Assembly (NCBI GenBank): GCA_021324265.1
Contig: JAJPJK010000006.1
Coordinates: forward strand, 124,001 to 188,000
DNA length: 64,000 bases
Origin: Thermoproteota archaeon
GTDB lineage: Archaea; Thermoproteota; Thermoprotei; Gearchaeales; Gearchaeaceae
Direction of reading: 5' to 3'
The position numbers and the translations under genes are program-made. Below the pieces are notes generated by a model that saw nothing but the letters and a program-made list of their open reading frames with translations, made no database searches and was not told the origin of the DNA. The number at the start of each line of letters is the position of its first letter. Position 1 is the stretch's first letter. Positions 9,064-17,227 of this stretch are shown piece after piece.

Positions 9064-10023
9064 GTGGACGAAGTAGTAAGGACAATCGATCTAACGAGAC
9101 ATTTCGGTAAGATGGTTGCACTTGATAACGTCAATATAACGATACGCAGAAATGAGATATTTGGTTTGTTAGGTCCTAATGGTTCAGGTAAATCTACGCT
9201 CATAAAAATTCTCTCTACATTGCTTTTGCCTACTTCTGGCGATGCATACGTACTTGGTTACAATGTTAAGACAGATTACATGGAAATAAGGAAGCGAATA
9301 AATATTGTAGCAGGTGATGACAGGCCAGGATATGGAAGCATAAAAGTAAAAGAAAACTTATGGTTTTTCTCCCAGTTGTATGGATATGGAGTGAGAGAAG
9401 GATGGAAAGTTGTTAATTCTCTGATAGAAGAATTTGGGATGCAAGATTATGCTGATAGGAAGCTTAATCGTGTATCTTCTGGAATGTTCCAAAAGTACAA
9501 TTTTGTTCGAGGAATACTTAACAACCCTAAACTATTGTTTTTAGATGAACCGACGGTCGGACTGGATGTAGAGATCTCAAGAGAAATAAGAAATTACGTA
9601 AAATCTTGGATAAAGAGAGATCCGGAAAGGACTATCCTTCTTACTACTCATTATATGATAGAAGCGCAGGAATTATGTGATAGAGTTGCAATTATCTACA
9701 AAGGAAAAATCGTCAAAGTCGATACTGTAGAGAATTTACTAAAACTCGTTTCTGGCGAGCATATTTTTGAGATTAAGACCAACTTTATTTTAAACGATTG
9801 TTTGGAGGACATAAAGAAAATACAAGGAGTTAAGGGTTTGTATTCGGATAGTGATGTCAGTACGGGAATAGCTAAACTGAGGATCGTGATGGAAGAAGAG
9901 GGGCCTATAGCAGATATATTGAGTTTGTTAAAAGAAAGAAACATAAAGGTTCTTGCTTTGAGCAAAGAAGAGCCTAATCTCGAGGATGTTTTTCTATATT
10001 TGGTTGGTAGCAAGTTGAGATGA
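9064..10023 (+). CDS. ABC-2 type exporter, ATP-binding protein
   Basis: A 319-residue ATPase with Walker A GPNGSGKST near residue 38, a signature motif in the form VSSGMFQK, Walker B LLFLDEPTVGLD and the switch His in TTHYMIEA. The C-terminal ~90 residues resemble the accessory domain of drug or polysaccharide exporters of the DrrA/CcmA type. It starts with GTG at 9064 behind a TATA-like box. The two permease genes follow with 4-bp and 10-bp overlaps, forming a three-gene exporter with two distinct permeases. The substrate is unknown. Confidence 0.9.
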   Translation: MDEVVRTIDLTRHFGKMVALDNVNITIRRNEIFGLLGPNGSGKSTLIKILSTLLLPTSGDAYVLGYNVKTDYMEIRKRINIVAGDDRPGYGSIKVKENLWFFSQLYGYGVREGWKVVNSLIEEFGMQDYADRKLNRVSSGMFQKYNFVRGILNNPKLLFLDEPTVGLDVEISREIRNYVKSWIKRDPERTILLTTHYMIEAQELCDRVAIIYKGKIVKVDTVENLLKLVSGEHIFEIKTNFILNDCLEDIKKIQGVKGLYSDSDVSTGIAKLRIVMEEEGPIADILSLLKERNIKVLALSKEEPNLEDVFLYLVGSKLR

Positions 10024-10820
10024 TCAGAGAAATATTCAAGACTGCGTATGCAAGAGCGTATGTGAGAATAAAGGGCGTGAATAGTGATGTTACGCACTTT
10101 ATAATTGATATAGGTCTTCCTTTGATAGGTCTTTCAGCTATCTTGCTTGCATATAAATCTTTGAATGCGCCTTCACAATTTTTGGCTATTGCAGCTATAG
10201 GCGGTGCAATGATGGCCTTTTGGTACAATGTATTATGGGGCATGGCTTCTCAGTTCTACTGGGAAAGAGAAACAGGTAATCTGCCGCTTTACATATCTAG
10301 CGGCGCACCTATGCCGGGTGTTCTCTTAGGAATGGCACTTGGAGGCGCTGTCAACATGACAATACGAGCGGTAGGCGTCTTACTTGCAACTGTATATCTA
10401 TTCGGTATAAAATTATATACATCAGAAATTGTTCCTGCATTCTTCTTGTTTTTGCTCACATTATTCGCTCTTTATTCGTTAGGTATGATATTCGCCTCCT
10501 CATTCCTTAGATTTGGTAGATCTGTGAGCAAGATAAATGAACTTCTAGGCGAACCAATGCTTTTCTTTTCAGGGGTCTACTTCCCAGTAAAAGTCTTTCC
10601 GTTTGCTATACAACTAATAGTTTCTTTGATACCTCTAGCATTAGGAATTGAAGGAATGAGGGAGCTCATGGTGTTTGGTAATTCGCCTTTGCAAATACTT
10701 TGGATATATATAGTCCTTCTATTGCTAGGGATAGTTTTCTTTTACATAGCTACCAAGATGATTAAGTATATGGAAGAAAGAGGAAAGACTACAGGTACAT
10801 TGACTTTGAAATGGGAATAA
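10020..10820 (+). CDS. ABC-2 type exporter permease
   Basis: A 266-residue membrane protein with six predicted spans and the ABC-2 permease layout: a soluble N-terminus and a conserved region near FFSGVYFPVKVFP before the last spans. Its ATG overlaps the stop of the ATPase gene. It probably pairs with the next permease to form the channel. Confidence 0.82.
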   Translation: MIREIFKTAYARAYVRIKGVNSDVTHFIIDIGLPLIGLSAILLAYKSLNAPSQFLAIAAIGGAMMAFWYNVLWGMASQFYWERETGNLPLYISSGAPMPGVLLGMALGGAVNMTIRAVGVLLATVYLFGIKLYTSEIVPAFFLFLLTLFALYSLGMIFASSFLRFGRSVSKINELLGEPMLFFSGVYFPVKVFPFAIQLIVSLIPLALGIEGMRELMVFGNSPLQILWIYIVLLLLGIVFFYIATKMIKYMEERGKTTGTLTLKWE

Positions 10821-11632
10821 GAGATTCTCTTACAAAGTTAAGGGTACTTGTATGGTTATCCTATCAGATAGAAGCTAACTGGACAAGGTTACCTTCGTAT
10901 TTGGCATACATCAGCATAAGACCTACTTTTACTCTGTTACTAATGATCTTTATAGTCATAGCAGCGAGGCCTAATCCACAATATGGATTTTTCATCCTAG
11001 TTGGGCAAGCCTTCTATAATTTAGTTGGCAGCGGTGTCATGGGTGTTGCCTATACTCTGTGGGATGACCGTGAACATTATCGTTCATTGAAATATGTATA
11101 TTTGACACCTAATAGTCTAACTTTCTATCTAATAGGAAGAGGGCTGTATAAATTCATTGAAGGGCTATTACCTTTGAGCATAGCTTTTTTTGTTGGGGCT
11201 CTTTTGATCCATTACCCTATTTTCAGTCTAATGCCGAACTGGCCTATGCTTATTGCTAATTATTTTGTTGGTATGATTTGGATTATAGCATTTGGACTTT
11301 TGATAGCTTCTTTTTTAATATTTACTACTGATTATGGCTGGGCTGCTGTAGAATCCATTGTAAGCTCGCTATTGCTTTTCGGTAACGTGATATTTCCTAC
11401 GTATCTATTGCCTTATCCTCTCGATGCGATAGCTAATTTCTTGCCTATTAAATACTGGATGGATATTAACAGACAGGCATTACTAGGCATGAGTACCATG
11501 AATATGATGCCCAATTTTATTCCTTTGCTGGAGCTCAGTTTAATATATTTCGTTGTAGCCTTTTTCCTCTTTAAATACTGTGAGAGAGTTGCTAGAAGTA
11601 AAGGGCTAATCGATATAACTACAGCACATTAG
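10811..11632 (+). CDS. ABC-2 type exporter permease
   Basis: A 273-residue second permease with about six spans; the segment NVIFPTYLLPYPLDAI corresponds to the conserved ABC-2 region before the last spans. It overlaps the first permease by 10 bp. Its 3' end overlaps the convergent SIS gene by 4 bp. The two permeases look only distantly alike, suggesting a heterodimer. Confidence 0.8.
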   Translation: MGIRDSLTKLRVLVWLSYQIEANWTRLPSYLAYISIRPTFTLLLMIFIVIAARPNPQYGFFILVGQAFYNLVGSGVMGVAYTLWDDREHYRSLKYVYLTPNSLTFYLIGRGLYKFIEGLLPLSIAFFVGALLIHYPIFSLMPNWPMLIANYFVGMIWIIAFGLLIASFLIFTTDYGWAAVESIVSSLLLFGNVIFPTYLLPYPLDAIANFLPIKYWMDINRQALLGMSTMNMMPNFIPLLELSLIYFVVAFFLFKYCERVARSKGLIDITTAH

Positions 11633-12540
11633 TAAATCATTTCATCACTAATCTTGAGCATATCTGAAGTAGCAAAATGTACATCATATAAGGATAGTTT
11701 ATTTAAGGCAACAAAAGCTAAGATCTGTCCTGCAATTGCGCCGATTAAAAAGCCTTCAGGCAAATCATCTCCTAATTTTATATATCTGCAAAAAGCCACT
11801 TTCTCTTTTAATTTATCATAAATGGATTCGCATCTAGGATCTCTTTTGCCAAATACTATTACGCAATCTTCGTTTCTCACTCCAAATATATCCATATGTA
11901 AGAACTGTTCACATCGTTCTATCATGACTTTTGCTCCTATCATTTCCAGGATCTTTGCCTTCCAATAGATCGAAAGCGGAAAATAACCCGGAGAAGAGAT
12001 AAAGATGAAATCTTTGCCTCTGATATCCTTAAATTCATCAAAAAATTCTTCAATTATTTTTTCGGATATCTGTATTTTCACGTCAATTCCAAATAAAGAA
12101 TAAAGTGCCAGAAGTGTTTTTGTAAAGCTTATTGTACCAGGTAAGATGATTTTTTCTCGATAATCTATATTAACAACCATATCACAGAGTTGTGCAAGCC
12201 TACTTTGATCGTTTCCTGTTATTGCTATAGTTGTAACGCCCTCTTTTTTCGCTTTTTCTGCTAGCTTAATGTTTGCTATCGTTTTTCCTGAGACAGATAT
12301 TAAAGCTAAGAGTTTTTCTTTTCCCAGACCTTCATCTAGTAGCTCATAGGGGTCTCTGGCCTCAACTCTAACTAGCTGTTTTAGCATCAAAGCTGCAGCA
12401 TAAGAATCTCCACAACCTGTTAAGATTGTATTTTCTGGTTTCAAAAATTTCCAATATTTCGCTTTTAACGAGTTAAAAAATTCTGTTAACAATTTGGGCT
12501 GGTTTCTTATTTCCTGTAGAATGAGTTCTATTCTATTCAT
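11629..12540 (-). CDS. SIS-domain protein (phosphosugar-binding)
   Basis: A 303-residue protein with two sugar isomerase (SIS) halves. The first has LTGCGDSYAAALML near residue 42 and LISVSGKTIANIKLAEKAK near residue 77, the usual phosphate-binding loops. The second half, with FISSPGYFPLSIYWKAKILE, resembles the C-terminal isomerase part of GlmS and archaeal phosphoglucose/phosphomannose isomerases. It lacks a glutamine amidotransferase domain. It lies 12 bp downstream of ribK on the same strand, so the two are likely co-transcribed. The exact sugar phosphate is unknown. Confidence 0.75.
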   Translation of the reverse strand: MNRIELILQEIRNQPKLLTEFFNSLKAKYWKFLKPENTILTGCGDSYAAALMLKQLVRVEARDPYELLDEGLGKEKLLALISVSGKTIANIKLAEKAKKEGVTTIAITGNDQSRLAQLCDMVVNIDYREKIILPGTISFTKTLLALYSLFGIDVKIQISEKIIEEFFDEFKDIRGKDFIFISSPGYFPLSIYWKAKILEMIGAKVMIERCEQFLHMDIFGVRNEDCVIVFGKRDPRCESIYDKLKEKVAFCRYIKLGDDLPEGFLIGAIAGQILAFVALNKLSLYDVHFATSDMLKISDEMIY

Positions 12541-12552
12541 TTTAGGTGATTC

Positions 12553-13212
12553 CTATTTGAGCTCTATTAGCTCCAATTCGACTAAGTCACCATCCTTTAA
12601 GCCTAGCTCTTTCCTTAGATTATGGGGGCTAATTACTTCGATAACACCTTCATCATAATGTGTCCTCTCCAAAGTGATTATCGACCCACGAAGTTTACCA
12701 TTGATCTTTGCAGGGAAACATTTGACCCAACCATATGTTCTGTATTTAGTCTTAGTTCCTGGGATGAAAATATGAGGATATGTTTCAAGGATGTATCTCG
12801 ATTTTGGTTCAACAAGTCTAAGGTTTAGTGTACCAGGAAATGGCTTGAACCCTAATTTTTCCAAAAATTGTGTTTCATAATATTTTCGAGTTACATAATA
12901 ACCACCTTCTCCAATTCCTGTGAAAACGATACCTTTAACTATCATGCCCATTGCCTCCTCCAAGTTCTTTTTTAACAGTAGATATATACTTTCTATAAAT
13001 TTCCTTCCTTCCTGGGTCAATGAAATTATTTCGCCTCTCACTGTTATTTCTCTTCGTATAATTCCAGATTTTTCGAGTTGAATGAGTTTCCTTGAAGCGT
13101 TTTGCTGGCTCATCCCCAATTCTTTTGCAAGTTTGACCGTAGAGATTTTTAATGGGGTTTTTAGGACCCCAAGCTCAACTAGTTTAAATATTAAATCATA
13201 GTTTTCTCTCAT
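12553..13212 (-). CDS. ribK: CTP-dependent riboflavin kinase with N-terminal winged helix
   Basis: The protein has 219 residues from the ATG at 13212; the track adds a TTG just before. The first ~85 residues form a winged helix (KLAKELGMSQQNASRKLIQLEKSG). The rest is the archaeal CTP-dependent riboflavin kinase (DUF120) with GIGEGGYYVTRKYYE, FLEKLGFKPFPGTLNL and a C-terminal ELGLKDGDLVELE. It makes FMN from riboflavin using CTP. Fusion to a winged helix is known in archaea and suggests the protein may also be a flavin-responsive repressor (RbkR type). It is divergent from an ECF S-component 52 bp away. Confidence 0.93.
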   Translation of the reverse strand: MRENYDLIFKLVELGVLKTPLKISTVKLAKELGMSQQNASRKLIQLEKSGIIRREITVRGEIISLTQEGRKFIESIYLLLKKNLEEAMGMIVKGIVFTGIGEGGYYVTRKYYETQFLEKLGFKPFPGTLNLRLVEPKSRYILETYPHIFIPGTKTKYRTYGWVKCFPAKINGKLRGSIITLERTHYDEGVIEVISPHNLRKELGLKDGDLVELELIELK

Positions 13213-13264
13213 CAACCAAAAAATTGGTAGCTACATATTTATAGTTTAGTACTAAAATCTGGTT
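13213..13264. promoter_or_regulatory. Divergent promoter with single central TATA, ribK / S-component
   Basis: A 52-bp spacer between two ATG starts. One TATTTATA element (13236-13243) sits about 25 nt from the + start and 27 nt from the - start, so a single TBP site could serve both genes. An RbkR-like repressor encoded by ribK could act here; that is inference. Confidence 0.5.
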
Positions 13265-13909
13265 ATGCGAAGCTTGCAAATAGCCATCATTGCCGTATTC
13301 GCTGCGATTATTTACTTACTTTCGACAACAGTGTCCAATTATATCTCTTATCCTATATTACCATATCTTAAGTTCGATCCAGCAGAGATCGTCATTATTT
13401 TATCTTTATTTCTTTTCGGCCCTGCAATAGCAATTATCCTTTCAGTGCTTCATTTTATTCTCCTTCATTTTCCATCTACGCAGTATCCTATAATAGGCCC
13501 TGGCTTGAAATTGCTGGCCGAGCTTTCAACGGTTTTCGCTGCATATTTAGCTTTCTCCTTCTCTAAGAGTAGGGACATAAGAGTTAGGCTTGTTTATAGT
13601 CTTTTATTGGCTTTAGTATTCAGAAATTTAGTCATGACGCTTGCCAATTATGTTATTTTGATGACTTTGTTTTCTGGCGCAGTAGATTATTTTTACCAAG
13701 GAATAGCTACTATTACAGGGCTTAGCGCAACTAGTTTCACAGATAAACTTTTTCTGATTTTGGTTTTTACTGCAGTATACAATTCCATTCATGTCTTTAT
13801 ATCAATATTGCCTGCATTTGTAATTTCAATAGTTCCTTCAATGCCTCAAATCGTAGCCCCTATAAGCAAACATTGGTTATATTCTATGATGCAAAGAAAT
13901 GGTAAATGA
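13265..13909 (+). CDS. ECF transporter S-component, probable riboflavin importer
   Basis: A 214-residue protein with about six membrane spans. The stretch LKFDPAEIVIILSLFLFGP matches the short hydrophilic loop plus span common to ECF S-components such as RibU. It is divergent from riboflavin kinase with a shared 52-bp promoter, which points to riboflavin as cargo: import followed by phosphorylation. No ECF ATPase or T-subunit gene lies in the window, so it probably shares an energising module encoded elsewhere. Confidence 0.72.
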   Translation: MRSLQIAIIAVFAAIIYLLSTTVSNYISYPILPYLKFDPAEIVIILSLFLFGPAIAIILSVLHFILLHFPSTQYPIIGPGLKLLAELSTVFAAYLAFSFSKSRDIRVRLVYSLLLALVFRNLVMTLANYVILMTLFSGAVDYFYQGIATITGLSATSFTDKLFLILVFTAVYNSIHVFISILPAFVISIVPSMPQIVAPISKHWLYSMMQRNGK

Positions 13910-14213
13910 AATCAATAAAAAAGAGATTGTAGAAATGATTTTGAATGGTAAAACAGAAGAGGCTTTGCGTTTACTCTCAGAATATTATGGTATAGAATCT
14001 CCGAATCTCAAGGTAGGTCTACCCAGAGGTAAAAATTATGTGCTTGCATGTTATGTCCCTAAGAAGAATACTATTTATTTTAAAAAAGGAGAATACATGC
14101 GTAATCCTTTTATAGTCTTGCATGAATTCTATCATGCAATTAGATTTTCAATGGGTAAGCATAGAGGAAATGAGAAATTAGCTGATGAATTTGCTATAAA
14201 TTTTTTAAAATAA
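13899..14213 (+). CDS. Small HEXXH metallopeptidase-like protein
   Basis: A 104-residue protein whose start overlaps the S-component gene by 11 bp. It has a zinc-binding HEFYH motif (VLHEFYHAIRF) near residue 76 and a downstream EKLADEFAINF that could give the third ligand and a helix. This is the layout of gluzincin-like minimal peptidases such as the ImmA/IrrE or SprT groups. There is no signal peptide. The function is unknown; coupling to the S-component looks translational rather than obviously functional. Confidence 0.6.
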   Translation: MVNEINKKEIVEMILNGKTEEALRLLSEYYGIESPNLKVGLPRGKNYVLACYVPKKNTIYFKKGEYMRNPFIVLHEFYHAIRFSMGKHRGNEKLADEFAINFLK

Positions 14214-14222
14214 AAAAATTTG

Positions 14223-14633
14223 TTATGGATAGGCTACAGTAACTGTTAGTGTGGAATTCAGAGTACCATATATTAATATTTTTAGCGTGTAATTACCGTT
14301 TGTCAAGTTTACTGTCGTGCTATCTCCTATTGTTGGGTTAAATTTAAACCAAATAAATCCATCTCTTGGTTTTTCATGATTAATTAACAATATAACAATA
14401 CCTTTTACAGTTCCGCTCACGTTTGTTATTGTGAAAGACCAGCTACCTGCTGACATATTTAAAAATTCCTCTTTTTCAAAGGCAAATCTGTGTTTTGTGA
14501 TCGTTAAAGTGTATTGTTTGGTGCTTGTCTGTTGAGCTAGAGCTGTATTAAGGGCTGGAACGATTAATGCATATCCTGCAATTATTGCCACTGCCGCAAT
14601 TGCAGCTATTGCTACGAAGATTTTCTTGTTCAT
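14223..14633 (-). CDS. Secreted or membrane-anchored small beta-rich protein
   Basis: The protein has 136 residues from the ATG at 14633. An N-terminal hydrophobic segment (IFVAIAAIAAVAIIAGYALI) acts as signal or anchor. The rest is predicted beta-rich, with five N-glycosylation sequons (NMS, NVS, NLT, NYT, NST). The segment NLTNGNYTLKILIYG is typical of a beta-sandwich edge. I know no family for it. The 39016-39516 protein has the same plan. It is convergent with the metallopeptidase gene. Confidence 0.65.
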   Translation of the reverse strand: MNKKIFVAIAAIAAVAIIAGYALIVPALNTALAQQTSTKQYTLTITKHRFAFEKEEFLNMSAGSWSFTITNVSGTVKGIVILLINHEKPRDGFIWFKFNPTIGDSTTVNLTNGNYTLKILIYGTLNSTLTVTVAYP

Positions 14634-14678
14634 CAAGTTTTTGTCATCAATGTACTATAAAAAACAATAAGATTTGAC

Positions 14679-16001
14679 TTAATGTTCTAATGTTTTTAAC
14701 GTCCTTAGATACTCGCTCCCTTGCTTTGTCAGGCATCGGATGTTAACTTTCCTATTCTTCACAGTTTGTGGAATAGAAGTTATGAAATTCATTTCTTCGA
14801 GTTGCTTTAAATGCTCATAAAGCGTAGGGAGTCTAATTTCGATACCTTTTTCTCTTAGTTTTTTCCATAGCTCATATCCACTAAGGCTATTTGTGGATAG
14901 AACTTCTAGAATCATGCGTTTAGTGAAGCCAATTTCTTGCCCAATTTTTAGCTTCTTAAAACCTTTATTCTTAATTAAACTCACGCTTCCAATTTCTTTG
15001 AGTCCTGAACCAGTAAGTATTATAAGGATTTTTGAACCCTCCTTTATCTTCTTATTTGCGATAAGCTTTTTAATAACAGGTAACGATATCGATGTAATTG
15101 GTTCTACGAGTATCCCCTCCTTTTTTGCAAATTCGTCCATAGCCTTTACCATTTCTTCTTTTCCCGCGGTAGCTTCTAAAAGTAATCCACTTTTTCCGAT
15201 TTCTTCGATTAAACCTTTGCAATAAAGAAATGAAGGATCTAAGTCTGCAAACGCTCGCGATGCTTCTTCATCTGGCTTTGCTCCAATGAATTTAATATCT
15301 TTGTTTACTAAACCGATCTCCTTCAACTCCCTAAACGCCTTGTAATTAGAAAATATGTTTGAACCCGAACCCATAGGCAATGCGATGTAGTCAGGCAGAT
15401 CTCCTTCAAAGTAATCAAAAATTTCAAGAAATTGGGTTTTCAATCCTTCTAAAAACATGGGATCAGCTGGTGTAATGAAGTCCTTTGCTTTTAAAAGAAC
15501 TTCATCATATTTCATACTGATTCTAGAACCAAACCATATCATCTGCAAAAGCTTAAAATGATTCACTCTTTCATGTACATATATATTCGCTTCTATGTTT
15601 GCCTTTGAACAATATGCAGCTATCGAGCAACCGAAATTGCCTGTAGTGAAGCATTTAATCGCTTTTTTACCGCAATCTTTAAGGAATGAAATATAGACTG
15701 CAGATCCGCGATCCATAAAAGATCCCGTAGGATTAGTTCCTTCATTTTTAAAGTATAGATCGATACCTAATTCCTTACTAATTTGCGTTGCCTTGATTAT
15801 GGGTGTATTTCCTTCTCCTAGCGATATTTTATTCGTAAGTTTGGGTAGAACAGCGTTGTACTTCCAAATTCCAATCTCTTTAGGATCCCTTGTAAATTCT
15901 AAATTATCATACTTTAGGACTAGAAAGCCATTGCAATTAGGGCATTTTTTAATATCTAAGTCTGAAGTCTCAAATTTGCATTCCAGGCATTTTAGAAACA
16001 T
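14679..16001 (-). CDS. Threonine synthase-like protein with winged helix, lacking the PLP lysine
   Basis: The protein has 440 residues from the ATG at 16001. The N-terminus is a zinc ribbon (C5, C8, C20, C23) as in archaeal threonine synthases. The fold-type II PLP domain follows, with EGTNPTGSF, TTGNFG, PMGSGSN and LTGSGLKE. The Lys that normally follows GSF and forms the Schiff base is Met96 (codon 15714-15716). Residues from about 350 are a PadR-like winged helix (LSGYELWKKLREKG, PTLYEHLKQLEEM). Losing the lysine while keeping the fold and gaining a DNA-binding domain suggests a ligand-sensing regulator rather than an enzyme. It is divergent from mptD. A single-base sequencing error could also produce the Met. 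Confidence 0.8.
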   Translation of the reverse strand: MFLKCLECKFETSDLDIKKCPNCNGFLVLKYDNLEFTRDPKEIGIWKYNAVLPKLTNKISLGEGNTPIIKATQISKELGIDLYFKNEGTNPTGSFMDRGSAVYISFLKDCGKKAIKCFTTGNFGCSIAAYCSKANIEANIYVHERVNHFKLLQMIWFGSRISMKYDEVLLKAKDFITPADPMFLEGLKTQFLEIFDYFEGDLPDYIALPMGSGSNIFSNYKAFRELKEIGLVNKDIKFIGAKPDEEASRAFADLDPSFLYCKGLIEEIGKSGLLLEATAGKEEMVKAMDEFAKKEGILVEPITSISLPVIKKLIANKKIKEGSKILIILTGSGLKEIGSVSLIKNKGFKKLKIGQEIGFTKRMILEVLSTNSLSGYELWKKLREKGIEIRLPTLYEHLKQLEEMNFITSIPQTVKNRKVNIRCLTKQGSEYLRTLKTLEH

Positions 16002-16016
16002 CAAAATAAATTATGC

Positions 16017-16412
16017 ATGGATACTTTAAATATGGAAGATAGAGCCAATAAATATTTTGAAGGATCTTTAAGTGAAAGAGAAAGAGCGATTTTTGAGCTT
16101 GGGATAGCACTAGCTTTTGTTTATCATCAGTTTCTTGGAACTCCATTCAAAGCTAAGGATAAGGAGGCACTTGAAAAAGCTATAGAAGCCGCAATATTGT
16201 CTCAACCTTTTAGAGTGTTTGCAAAGGTTGAACTCAGCAGCGAAGCAAAAGAAGATAACCCTTATTCATATAATGAAATCACACCGAGGAATTTAAAGGT
16301 GGAAATAAAAGTTAAATACGGATCAAGCATTGTAACGGGTAGTTTAATGTGGGTAGAAGAGCTAAATTATCCTCTAATGCATGTGAAAAAAATTGAACGG
16401 GTTCAGGAATAA
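16017..16412 (+). CDS. mptD: Archaeal dihydroneopterin aldolase, MptD type
   Basis: The protein has 131 residues; an alternative ATG at 16032 (MEDRANKYFEG) would shorten it by five. It matches the archaea-specific MptD family (DUF372): ERAIFELGIALAFVYHQFLG, then KEALEKAIEAAI and a C-terminal NYPLMHVKKIE. MptD converts 7,8-dihydroneopterin to 6-hydroxymethyl-dihydropterin. It ends 10 bp inside the convergent mptE gene, whose product uses the aldolase product, so the two consecutive steps are adjacent. Confidence 0.88.
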   Translation: MDTLNMEDRANKYFEGSLSERERAIFELGIALAFVYHQFLGTPFKAKDKEALEKAIEAAILSQPFRVFAKVELSSEAKEDNPYSYNEITPRNLKVEIKVKYGSSIVTGSLMWVEELNYPLMHVKKIERVQE

Positions 16413-17185
16413 GCAAGCTTTACAAAGTCCTTTATATTTATTCGCTTAAATCCTTCAATCTCTACGCCACCATTTGTGAGATTGAATAACTCAATTTCCT
16501 TTCCCTTCTCTATGTTTTTCTTAGCGAAGTACTCAAGTAATTCTTTTGCTATCTTGAGTTTTTGTATTTTCTTTGTTCTATCGAAGATTATAGGCTTTGA
16601 ATACTTACCTACCTCTTCCTCTAAATTCATTCCGACCAAAGTAATGCTTTTGGGTTTGAAGTATCCTGCAATGTAAACAGCCCTATCACCATCGGTAAAG
16701 CCACCAAAGTTGTAAACTTTCTCCTTAGGTTTTACTTGTGTGGTTCCCATGATTTTTTCAAGTTTTGGTACATAAGTGGTGACTTCGATCTTATTGTCGC
16801 CATGTGCATGAACAATAGCTATGCTTCCATTTTTTGAACATAAGACTTGCTCTTTTGGGAAACCATCCAAATCAGTTACTATCAATTCAGGAGGTGCGTC
16901 AAAAACTTCTAAGAAAGCTTTTGTAGCTCCGTCACATGTAATGAATACTAGGTTTTTTCTGTTTACTCTTTTCAAGCTTTCAAGATCTTCAATCACAGAT
17001 GGACCAGCACCAACAACTACTGCATGTTTATTTTGTATTAATGGTTTGATATCGCTAGGCTCATATGCTCTATGCCTTATAAGTACGCTAAGAAGCTCTG
17101 CAGCTCTTTCATCCTCAATGGGAGATAATCTTAATCGTTTTGCGATGTCTTCGTACAGCTTGAACCATTCTTCTAGGGAAATCAT
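16403..17185 (-). CDS. mptE: 6-hydroxymethyl-7,8-dihydropterin pyrophosphokinase, MptE type
   Basis: The protein has 260 residues from the ATG at 17185. It belongs to the archaeal MptE family (DUF115), unrelated to bacterial FolK. Visible motifs are VVVGAGPSVIEDL, FITCDGATKAF, IVTDLDG and NFGGFTDGDRAV. It activates 6-hydroxymethyl-dihydropterin by diphosphorylation for coupling to the aryl amine. It lies 3' to the RFAP synthase gene on the same strand (42-bp gap) and overlaps mptD tail to tail. Confidence 0.9.
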   Translation of the reverse strand: MISLEEWFKLYEDIAKRLRLSPIEDERAAELLSVLIRHRAYEPSDIKPLIQNKHAVVVGAGPSVIEDLESLKRVNRKNLVFITCDGATKAFLEVFDAPPELIVTDLDGFPKEQVLCSKNGSIAIVHAHGDNKIEVTTYVPKLEKIMGTTQVKPKEKVYNFGGFTDGDRAVYIAGYFKPKSITLVGMNLEEEVGKYSKPIIFDRTKKIQKLKIAKELLEYFAKKNIEKGKEIELFNLTNGGVEIEGFKRINIKDFVKLAYS

Positions 17186-17227
17186 AACCAATTATTATAT
17201 TCTTCATTGAGTATTAATTTTTATCAT

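Noticed and set aside
9696-10243. Two - strand ORFs of 133 and 89 residues
   Set aside because: Antisense to the ABC ATPase and permease, which have clear motifs; treated as shadows.
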